Assembly (NCBI GenBank): GCA_035914695.1
Contig: JAMIQH010000075.1
Coordinates: 1 to 19,314, forward strand
Direction of reading: 5' to 3'
Origin: JAOSJT01 sp035914695
GTDB lineage: Bacteria > Bacteroidota > Ignavibacteria > SZUA-365
Length of the DNA: 19,314 nucleotides
Position numbers and translations under genes: made by a program. Of this stretch, positions 7,873-15,332 are shown in pieces (within the stretch, counting starts at the first letter, position 1; each line of letters starts with the position of its first letter). The notes under the pieces are model-generated. The model saw only the letters and a program-made list of their open reading frames with translations, searched no databases and was not told where the DNA came from.

Positions 7873-7913
7873 TTGCGCGTCGGCGGACGATTTTCTAGAT
7901 TCCCGTATCTTTT
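7873..7913 (+). promoter_or_regulatory. Bacteroidota-type promoter of the DUF362/DUF6599 operon
   Basis: TTGCGCG (7873-7879) and CTAGATTCCCGT (7895-7906) give TTG, 20 nt, TAGATT, nearly a copy of the element at 5617-5650. A second -7-like box, TATCTTTT (7906-7913), lies 10 nt further and may give an alternative start. The predicted leader to ATG 7969 is about 50-60 nt. Confidence 0.55.
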
Positions 7914-7968
7914 TTCCAGCGTCGCGTGACGCGGATTCTTTACACCGCTCCCAGCCCGCGAGGACTCC

Positions 7969-9570
7969 ATGGCTGATCGGCACTCCTCCCGCAGAAGCTT
8001 TTTGAAAACCGGTGGTCTGCTCGCCGGAATGTCGGCCTTGCCTTCGCCCTTGCGCGCGGCCGTGGAAAGCGCCGCCGACAATCCCTCCACCACGCGCACC
8101 TACGCCTATCCCAATGCCGGTCGCATTGCCATCGTGCATCACCCGAACGCGGTGCTCGGTTTCAACAACGTGGATCAGCAGGCGGTGCAGTACATGTTTG
8201 ATCAGGGCATCATGCAGTTGGCCGGGATATTCACGTCGCCGGCCGCCGCGCTGGCATCGTTCTTTCCCGGTCTGAGCACGACGAAGCGCATCGCCATCAA
8301 GCCGAATTTCCTCAACAGCGTGGTACCCACGCGCAAGGAGTTGATGAAAGCCGTGCTGAACCGTCTCACCCAGATGCTGGGCGGCTTCCCCGCTTCGAAT
8401 ATCACGATTTACGAGCGGCACACGTTTTCGAGCGTCGGCTACACCACCTCGTATTTCGGGCACAATGTGAATCTGGTGTACGATGCCAGTTTTCCAAACC
8501 TCGGCTACACCATCCATTGCAACGGAAAAAACCGGCCCTACAGCGCGAGTCTTCACAACGCCGACTATCTCATCAACATGCCCGTGCTCAAGGATCACAG
8601 CTGCGGTTCAGACCTCAACCTGACACTTGCTTTCAAAAACCACATGGGAACGGTGAATCCCGGTGGTTCGCTCGGCATTCATTGCGACAAGAAAGCCATT
8701 CTTGATATCATGGCAAGCAGTGTGATGACCAGCAAGCAGACGTTGGTCATTCTTGATGCGCTGTATGCAGTGTACAATGGAGGTCCCGGCGGCAATCCCC
8801 AGGCCACACCACAGAAAATCCTTCTCTCACAGGACCCTGTGGCCATTGACGCGCAGGGGCGCATTCTGATCAATAATCTGCGCACAAGCAACGGATTGGG
8901 CAGCAAGAACGCCACGTACATCGATCAGGCCGCCGCCGCGCCGTACAGTCTCGGCATTGCCGATCCGGCGCTGATGCAGGTGATCTCGGTTGCGCTGCCG
9001 GTGGATCTCGTCGCCTTCACCGCCACGCAGGAGCGTGGAATGGTGGTGTTGCGTTGGCGCACGGAAAGTGAAAGCAACAATGCCGGCTTCGTGATCGAAC
9101 GCAGTATCGACGGACACACCGAGTGGATGGACGTCGGTTTCGTGGCAAGCGCGGGCAACAGCACGCAGCTCCGGGAGTACCGCTTCGAGGACAGCGCGGC
9201 GCCACTGCGCGAGCGGCGCTCGCTGTTCTATCGTCTGCGCCAGGTGGATCACGACGGCGGCACGGAGCATTCCTCCGTGGTGGAGGTTGCGCTGCAACTT
9301 GATGAAGCCGCGTGGAACATGGAGCAGAACTATCCGAATCCCTTCGTGCACGACACCGATATTCCGCTGTTCCTCCCTCGCGACGCGCATGTGCATCTCG
9401 ATTTGTTCGACAGTGCCGGACGGCACGTGAGGAATATCAGCAGCGCGAGTATGCCGGCGGGCATGCACTACATGCATGTCGCCGCGCGCGATCTGCCTTC
9501 GGGCACCTATCGTGCACGCGCCACCGTCGAAGGCCGTGTCCAGGAAATTCAACTTATCCACACCCGCTGA
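7969..9570 (+). CDS. Tat-signal DUF362 protein with C-terminal T9SS sorting domain
   Basis: A 533-residue three-part exported protein. Residues 1-33 form a twin-arginine signal with the motif SSRRSFLK (6-13) and a short hydrophobic stretch. Residues about 50-345 are a DUF362 domain of unknown function: IAIKPNFLNS (108-117), INMPVLKDHS (202-211), AFKNHMGTVNPGG (221-233), ILDALYAVYNGGPGG (261-275) and QDPVAIDA (288-295). Residues about 346-442 are a fibronectin-like linker ending in FYRLRQVDHDGG. Residues 450-533 are a T9SS type A sorting domain opening with EQNYPNPF (452-459) and ending in a strand-rich tail. No ferredoxin domain is fused, although some DUF362 proteins have one. ATG 7969 follows a weak GAGGA site. 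It leads an operon with the lipoprotein and a second DUF362 gene. Confidence 0.85.
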   Translation: MADRHSSRRSFLKTGGLLAGMSALPSPLRAAVESAADNPSTTRTYAYPNAGRIAIVHHPNAVLGFNNVDQQAVQYMFDQGIMQLAGIFTSPAAALASFFPGLSTTKRIAIKPNFLNSVVPTRKELMKAVLNRLTQMLGGFPASNITIYERHTFSSVGYTTSYFGHNVNLVYDASFPNLGYTIHCNGKNRPYSASLHNADYLINMPVLKDHSCGSDLNLTLAFKNHMGTVNPGGSLGIHCDKKAILDIMASSVMTSKQTLVILDALYAVYNGGPGGNPQATPQKILLSQDPVAIDAQGRILINNLRTSNGLGSKNATYIDQAAAAPYSLGIADPALMQVISVALPVDLVAFTATQERGMVVLRWRTESESNNAGFVIERSIDGHTEWMDVGFVASAGNSTQLREYRFEDSAAPLRERRSLFYRLRQVDHDGGTEHSSVVEVALQLDEAAWNMEQNYPNPFVHDTDIPLFLPRDAHVHLDLFDSAGRHVRNISSASMPAGMHYMHVAARDLPSGTYRARATVEGRVQEIQLIHTR

Positions 9571-9605
9571 CGCCGCAAGAAGCGGCACTGTCCAGGAGTA
9601 CGCTT

Positions 9606-10163
9606 ATGCTGTTCCGTACCATCTCCTCCATCGTCCTCATGCTCGCGTGCGTGACGCTCGCCGGTTGCGACAAAAGCGATTCCGGGAGTAATCCGGACGT
9701 GTTGACCATCACGGATGTGTTGCCGAAGGAAAATGAAATCAGCGGCTGGGCACGCATCAGCGGGACACAGTGGAAAGCCACCAATCCCTCCGAATTGCAG
9801 GCGCAGATCAATGGTGGCTCGGAGCTGTACACCAACCATGGTTTCGTGGAGGCCGCGGCGCAAAGTTATTCCGGCAGCGTGAACGCGGTGTCGGGGGTGA
9901 GCTGCGACATTCAGGTGTACGACCAGGGTTCGGAAAGCAACGCAAACACCGTGTTCGACGATCCCAACAACGTCTTCGTCAATCCCATCACACCGGCGAA
10001 TCCGCCATCCGCCAAGGCGCAGATTCGCAAGGATCTATTTTCCTGGACAATGAAATTCGTGAAGGGACGATACTACGTGCTGCTCAGCATACTCAGTAGT
10101 GACGACAAGGCGCAGGACGTGCTCACCGTATTCGCCAACAATGTCGCGGGAAAAATCAAATGA
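9606..10163 (+). CDS. DUF6599-like lipoprotein
   Basis: This 185-residue lipoprotein has a lipobox LAGC at residues 18-21, with Cys21 the expected lipidated residue, so it should sit in the inner or outer membrane facing the periplasm. The body matches DUF6599: LPKENEISGW (38-47), the strong signature INGGSELYTNHGF and the following VQVYD-type strand (IQVYDQGSESNANTVF). The function is not known. ATG 9606 is chosen for the signal peptide and the AGGAG site at 9594-9598; the frame is open much further upstream but overlaps the DUF362 gene. It lies 35 nt after that gene and shares ATGA with the next (10160-10163), so the three are almost surely one operon. Confidence 0.75.
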   Translation: MLFRTISSIVLMLACVTLAGCDKSDSGSNPDVLTITDVLPKENEISGWARISGTQWKATNPSELQAQINGGSELYTNHGFVEAAAQSYSGSVNAVSGVSCDIQVYDQGSESNANTVFDDPNNVFVNPITPANPPSAKAQIRKDLFSWTMKFVKGRYYVLLSILSSDDKAQDVLTVFANNVAGKIK

Positions 10164-11098
10164 TGCGACGTCGTGCCTTTCTCAAAGCCAGCATGCTGGG
10201 CGCGGCGGTGCTCGGTGCCGGCCCGCTGCATCGGTTGGGTGCGTTTTCGCTTCCGATGCCGAGCCCATCCGCAAGCGCCACGTTGTCGGTACTCAAGGGC
10301 AGCGACATCGCAGCCACCGTGCGCGTGGCGATCGAGGCCGTGGGAGGCATATCCGCCTATGTGAAGCCGGGCAATGTTGTGCTGCTCAAGCCCAATGTAT
10401 CGTTCGCGAAGCCCCCCGAGTGGGGCAGCACCACGCATCCCGAGGTAATACGCGAGGTGGTGCGGCTGTGCAAGGATGCGGGAGCGAAGCGCATCGTCAC
10501 GGTGGATTTTCCCATGCGGCGTGCGACACAGTGCTTCGAGCGCAGCGGCATCAGCGCGCTGGCGGCCGAAGTTCCGGAAATGACGTTTCAGGAACTGGGG
10601 CAGGAGCAACATTTCGAGAGCATCGCCGCACCCGACTGCGTGGAATTCAAGGAAATTGCCGTCGCGAAGCTACTGCGCAAGGCGGATGTGTTCATCAATC
10701 TTCCCACCGCCAAGGCGCACAACGGTACGACGGTGAGTTTTGGCATGAAGAATCTCATGGGATTGATCCATGATCGCGGCGCATTTCACGGACGCTACAA
10801 TCTCAGCAGCGCTGTGGCCGATCTTGCCACCGTGCTTCGTCCGCAGCTGACTGTGATGGACGCCTGGTACGCGTTGCTGGACAACGGACCGCAGGGTCCG
10901 GGGAGCGTCGAGCAACTCAGCACCATCGTTGCCGGCGTGGATCCTGTTGCTGTCGATGCGATCACGCTTGGCCTCACGCCGTGGTCGGGCCGCACGTTGA
11001 CACCGGAGAGCGTCCGCCACATCGCCCTTGCCGCGGAGCGCGGCGCGGGGACATTGCATCCCGACGAAGCACGCATTGTGCGGGCAACGCTCGGTTGA
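10160..11098 (+). CDS. Tat-signal DUF362 protein (second paralogue)
   Basis: This 312-residue protein starts with a Tat signal RRRAFLK (residues 3-9) and a hydrophobic stretch (about 11-22), so it is probably exported folded to the periplasm. The rest is a DUF362 domain: VVLLKPNVSF (73-82), a Thr/His-rich HPEVIREVVRL helix, INLPTAKAH (179-187), SFGMKNLMGLIHDRG (193-207), TVMDAWYALLDNGPQGPGS (231-249) and VDPVAVDA (260-267). These blocks align one for one with the first DUF362 protein of the operon, so the two are paralogues, but this one has no linker and no sorting domain and should stay in the periplasm. Its start overlaps the lipoprotein stop (ATGA). No iron-sulphur cluster motif is visible. 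Biochemical function is unknown. Confidence 0.85.
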   Translation: MMRRRAFLKASMLGAAVLGAGPLHRLGAFSLPMPSPSASATLSVLKGSDIAATVRVAIEAVGGISAYVKPGNVVLLKPNVSFAKPPEWGSTTHPEVIREVVRLCKDAGAKRIVTVDFPMRRATQCFERSGISALAAEVPEMTFQELGQEQHFESIAAPDCVEFKEIAVAKLLRKADVFINLPTAKAHNGTTVSFGMKNLMGLIHDRGAFHGRYNLSSAVADLATVLRPQLTVMDAWYALLDNGPQGPGSVEQLSTIVAGVDPVAVDAITLGLTPWSGRTLTPESVRHIALAAERGAGTLHPDEARIVRATLG

Positions 11099-11188
11099 GC
11101 TCCGGACGGGATTCGACCTGCCACCAAGAGAAGCGGGGGCACGCTGTTCCATTCACAACACATTCACACCTTCCTGCGTCCATGGGCG

Positions 11189-14100
11189 ATGTCGGGAATG
11201 CTGTTGCTTTTTTTCCTGCCCGTCGGCACGGGACAAGCACAGACCGCAATCGTGACGCGGACGCGCGAGTGGTCGGTGTTGTCGCAGGGAAATTCCATCT
11301 GGATCGGCAGCAAGCACGGATTGTACCGCTACCGTCCACAGGATCGGGTATGGTCGGCCTACGGTCCTGAAAATGGCCTGTTGGACCGCGCGGTACGGAG
11401 TTTGGAACTCAGCGACGACATCCTTTGGATCGGGCAGGAGCGGGGCATCACCGCATTCGATACCAAAGGCAACACCATCATTCGTCACGACAGCACCCGC
11501 GCATTGCGCGTGGCTCCGTTGCGGCATGTGGCATTTGAAGATGAATACGTGTGGGCGTTGGGACATGGCGCGGCACGGTATGATCCACTGATAGAGGAAT
11601 GGCAGGATGTGACCGCCGTAGCTGGTATGCCAAGCGACACCATCCATGCGGCGCTGCCAGTGGGCGATGCCGTGTTTCTTGCAGACGCGCTGGGCGTCAC
11701 GGAGTACGACGCCCGCTACGAACGACATCGGCGCTATTCCCTGCCTGATGATCACGCCGCGGTGGATGCCTTTGTGAGCGGAACCACTCTTTGGCTGCTG
11801 CGCGAGCATGATCTTCTGCGCTTCAACAATGAATCGCGTGTATTCGCGCGGTATCCGCTCCCGGGCTTCACCGCCTCGGATATTCGTTCCATACACCTGC
11901 GCGGAAGCACGTTCTGGATACTTGCGGGCAACGATTTGTGGACGTACGAGGCCACATCCGATGCTTTGAAACCCTTCCTCGAAACGGAGCAACTTCCGGA
12001 GCGGGAGATCAAGTCCTTCAGTCTCACCGAGGACGGACGCTATCTATGGTTTGCCACGGCTTCTGGTCTGATCCGATACGAGATCGAGGGCAAGCGCTGG
12101 ACGTCCTACACTCCCGCGAACGGCTTGCCCTCCACCGAAGTGGACATGCTGTTCGCTTACGGCGATGGCGTGATCGCTTTCGGTGCTTCCGGGATTTTCT
12201 ACAATGTCGAGAGCGAGCAGCGCTGGTATACTCAGCCCTTGCTGCGTGACGATCAAACGGGAAGCGGTGCCGCGCTGTCGCTGGATCCGGCGAAGGGGAG
12301 CTTTGTCGACATGGGCAATGGAATTCGGCTGGATCTGTCGGGGAGCAATGCCTACTGGCAGTGGTACCGCCAGGACGACGAGACAACGGGGTTTGAGCAA
12401 TTCGGCGAACGCTACGATCTCAAAGCACGATTGGAACTCGGGGGAGAGCGGCATGTCAGCGCCATGTACAACAATCAGGATTACGAGACGGTGACCTATG
12501 GCGCCGAATACCGAGGCGCGAGACAGGATGTACTGCAATCGCTGGCCTGGGGTGATTTGCGCAGCGAACGCGGCACGCGACTGCTGACACATGCCGGCGG
12601 AGTGTTTGGTTTGTCCGGCCGCGGCGTGTACGGTGAACGCAGCGAGCGCTATGGCCGCAGTCTCGTCGAGGTAGCCGCCATCTCTGGACATTACACCACG
12701 GCCGCGCAAACAGATGCCTTTCTCGGACGAAGTATTCGCGATGAGCGAATCATCGAGGACGTCGCTTGGACACGACGCAGCTATTTTTCGCTGCATGCCG
12801 ACCGTGGCGAGCGACCGTTACCCGTCGACCGTGTCGAACTGTTCCGCACACAGATCACCACTCCGGCACTTGCACCACCGACATTGCGCGCCAGAATCGC
12901 TGATCGTGAAGAAGAATGGGTGCGACTGGAGGAGGGAAAGGATTATGTGCTTGATCGCGAACGTGGCGTGGTGCAATGCGCGGCCATCCCCCGACAAAAG
13001 CTCGCCGCCCGCGTGCACGGAGCCAGCGGCGTGACGGAGTTGCTCTTGGCTGATTCGATCGACGCGCCGATGGAACTCCGGAACAGATATGCGCTCGGTG
13101 CGGAAGGCATACTCCCCGCCTCATTCCGTATGCGCATCACCGATGCGAGCGGCATGGCAATACCATTGCAGCGTTACGGACTGGATGCGGACGGCGACGG
13201 CGCCGTGGATGCAGCGTTCGTGTACTACCAATTCGGCACGATGCGTTTTCCGGATGCGCAGCCCTTCGCTCCCGAGGTATACGCCACGCCCGCAAGCGGC
13301 AGCGTGCGCATGCACATCCGTTTCGAAGCACTGCAGGCGGGGTACAAACTTTCGCGTTCGCGTATACTGCGCGGCTCGGAAGAGGTGAGGGTGGATGGCG
13401 TGTTGTTTCGACCCGGAGACGATTACCTTCTGGACTACGTGTCCGGCTTTCTGTTGTTCACACGGGATGGCGCGGTGCACGATGACAGCCGTATCGAAGT
13501 GACATACGAGTACGTGCGCAATGCCAGCGCCGAGCGCTTCACGCAGGCAGGCATCACCGTGTCTCCCTCGGACAATGTGCAACTCGCACTGTCCGGCGGC
13601 CAATTCCACTCGCAGGAATGGAACACCGATCATCGCTTCGCACAGGCATCGGGTGAAATCCGCTATGTACATGAGGACATAGACATTCGCGTGCAGCCCG
13701 AATATCAGCGTACCTGGTCCGATACAAGCGACGGTGCCGCGTATGGCGTGAGCGCAGCATTGAGCAGCACGCGTCTTCGCCTCTCGATGCAATCCACTGT
13801 GCGTAACAATGGCTTTGCACAACCCACGACAACGGGCTTCGCGCTCGGGCGTCTACGCGATGAGCATCGGGTGCAGGGCGAGTATGACCTCGGGGCGGCG
13901 CTGCGCGGCTTTGCCTCGTGGAGCAAACGACTCGGTGACGAATGGCTGGGTGGAGGCGAAGCGGAGGACGAGTATGGCAGCGTCGGTATGCAGTGGCTTC
14001 CTCCGGGCCTGCCCTCGCTCACCGTACGAGGAGAGCACGCGCGGGATGCGGCATCGGCCTTGCGTCGCACACGCGGTATCGCGCGGCTGGACGTCGCATG

Positions 14101-15268
14101 GGTTCCGGAGCAGCGCACGCTCGACGGTCTCGGGATCACGGCACTGCGCGTGACCGGCCAAGCCCGCGTGGGAGAGGAACGCATCGATATAGGAGATCGA
14201 CCGGGAAGTTATGGCATGCATTCGCTGTACCTGCGCACCGTTGTGGCGCCTACGGCGCCGAGTACCGTCAACGTGTTTTATCAAGGTGATGCGCGGCAGC
14301 GCGCGTTGTCCGGTGGCGGTGTGGTGCATGAACTGATGCAGGATCGCGCGACCCTCGATGTGGTGATGGATGATATTCGAGGCATTTCGCTTGGAGGACG
14401 CTACACCGCCGACGCGCAGCAGGCGGCTGCGACGCGCAGCGCGGCGGATGATATTCGCCGTTCCAGCGCATTGCTGAATCTACGGCTTTCGCCCGGCAGC
14501 TGGCTTGATGCCCTGATGCCCTTCACCCTGCATATTTCCCACGCGCACGACGACTATCGCTATCACAGCAACGCTTCGGAGCGCGCTGCGCTGCTCGTCG
14601 GACTATTTCGCGCCACCGACGGCGTGCAACGGGCGGCGGCCCGTTCGGATCGCTTCGAGACACGTGTCGAATGGCGACCGTCATCGCTTTTCCTCTATTC
14701 CATTGCGGCCGTGTACACCGAGCGCGAGCAGCAACGTTTGAACAGCACATCCGCGGGATACACACGCGAATTGCGACAGTATGTGGATTGGCGACCGAAT
14801 GAGAAAACATTGATCGGGTTGTCACTGCCGCTGCGTTCGATCAGCGAATACTCGCTGACGCAACGGGAGCTTGTGCCATCGGTGTGGCTGGAGCGGCGAT
14901 TGGGCCGGGAGTTGCTCATTCATTTCTCACACACCACGGAATACCGCAGCATTCGTCACGCGGCGCTGCGCGATGGTACTCAATGGTCCCACGCACCACG
15001 CATCGGCATCACGGTGAACCTCCCCTCCGTTCCCGTTCTTCGACGCATTGATATTCGCAACGAAAGTGGATTCACGTTTCGCCGGGATGAATGGGAAGGC
15101 GTGGAAGTAACGGCGCCCTGGAGTTTTGAAAACAGCAGTTATGTCGATGTGTATCCCCACCCCGTGCTCACCGCGCGCTTGAAATACAACGTGCGTCGGT
15201 ATCATGCGCAGTTCACCGGCAATGGCACGGTGACCAGTGCGCAGCTCACCATCCTCATGCAGTTGTAA
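11189..15268 (+). CDS. Propeller-fused SprA-like outer-membrane protein
   Basis: A 1359-residue exported protein. Residues 1-18 look like a signal peptide (cleavage near GQAQ). Residues about 25-345 are a beta-propeller of two-component-regulator type, with repeats such as SIWIGSKHGLYRY, ILWIGQERGITAFD and YLWFATASGLIRY. Residues about 370-560 are barrel-like strands (AMYNNQDYETVTYGAEYRG, then GVFGLSGRGVYGER). A DADGDG calcium-type loop is at about 666-671. Residues 727-775 carry the block RGSEEVRVDGVLFRPGDDYLLDY, seen in SprA-like and other large outer-membrane proteins. The rest (about 785-1359) is alternating strands ending in QLTILMQL, like a barrel's last strand. True SprA is much longer, so this is a relative or analogue. 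The first ATG has no Shine-Dalgarno site and no basic residue before the hydrophobic core; an upstream CTG (11174) would give MRPWAM and a more normal signal. Confidence 0.7.
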   Translation: MSGMLLLFFLPVGTGQAQTAIVTRTREWSVLSQGNSIWIGSKHGLYRYRPQDRVWSAYGPENGLLDRAVRSLELSDDILWIGQERGITAFDTKGNTIIRHDSTRALRVAPLRHVAFEDEYVWALGHGAARYDPLIEEWQDVTAVAGMPSDTIHAALPVGDAVFLADALGVTEYDARYERHRRYSLPDDHAAVDAFVSGTTLWLLREHDLLRFNNESRVFARYPLPGFTASDIRSIHLRGSTFWILAGNDLWTYEATSDALKPFLETEQLPEREIKSFSLTEDGRYLWFATASGLIRYEIEGKRWTSYTPANGLPSTEVDMLFAYGDGVIAFGASGIFYNVESEQRWYTQPLLRDDQTGSGAALSLDPAKGSFVDMGNGIRLDLSGSNAYWQWYRQDDETTGFEQFGERYDLKARLELGGERHVSAMYNNQDYETVTYGAEYRGARQDVLQSLAWGDLRSERGTRLLTHAGGVFGLSGRGVYGERSERYGRSLVEVAAISGHYTTAAQTDAFLGRSIRDERIIEDVAWTRRSYFSLHADRGERPLPVDRVELFRTQITTPALAPPTLRARIADREEEWVRLEEGKDYVLDRERGVVQCAAIPRQKLAARVHGASGVTELLLADSIDAPMELRNRYALGAEGILPASFRMRITDASGMAIPLQRYGLDADGDGAVDAAFVYYQFGTMRFPDAQPFAPEVYATPASGSVRMHIRFEALQAGYKLSRSRILRGSEEVRVDGVLFRPGDDYLLDYVSGFLLFTRDGAVHDDSRIEVTYEYVRNASAERFTQAGITVSPSDNVQLALSGGQFHSQEWNTDHRFAQASGEIRYVHEDIDIRVQPEYQRTWSDTSDGAAYGVSAALSSTRLRLSMQSTVRNNGFAQPTTTGFALGRLRDEHRVQGEYDLGAALRGFASWSKRLGDEWLGGGEAEDEYGSVGMQWLPPGLPSLTVRGEHARDAASALRRTRGIARLDVAWVPEQRTLDGLGITALRVTGQARVGEERIDIGDRPGSYGMHSLYLRTVVAPTAPSTVNVFYQGDARQRALSGGGVVHELMQDRATLDVVMDDIRGISLGGRYTADAQQAAATRSAADDIRRSSALLNLRLSPGSWLDALMPFTLHISHAHDDYRYHSNASERAALLVGLFRATDGVQRAAARSDRFETRVEWRPSSLFLYSIAAVYTEREQQRLNSTSAGYTRELRQYVDWRPNEKTLIGLSLPLRSISEYSLTQRELVPSVWLERRLGRELLIHFSHTTEYRSIRHAALRDGTQWSHAPRIGITVNLPSVPVLRRIDIRNESGFTFRRDEWEGVEVTAPWSFENSSYVDVYPHPVLTARLKYNVRRYHAQFTGNGTVTSAQLTILMQL

Positions 15269-15332
15269 CGACGAGGCCACATCGAGCGGAACGCCCCGTT
15301 CGATTCCGAGCACCGCGCGCTCAAGAGTAACG

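Noticed and set aside
7747..8598. 283-codon minus-strand frame
   Set aside because: Antisense to the Tat/DUF362 gene and the end of the dehydrogenase, and crosses the hairpin and promoter; no recognisable domain.
10099..10773. 224-codon plus-strand frame overlapping the second DUF362 gene
   Set aside because: Out-of-frame shadow of a gene with clear DUF362 motifs.
12044..13822. Long minus-strand frames (12044-12796, 13121-13822)
   Set aside because: Both opposite the 1359-residue protein, which has a continuous signal, propeller and barrel pattern; the antisense products match nothing.
11189..15268. Calling this gene sprA itself
   Set aside because: It is far shorter than SprA and starts with a propeller; only local resemblance can be claimed.
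15289..15301. GAACG-CCC-CGTTC hairpin between the convergent genes
   Set aside because: Only five base pairs and no T-run; not enough to call a bidirectional terminator.
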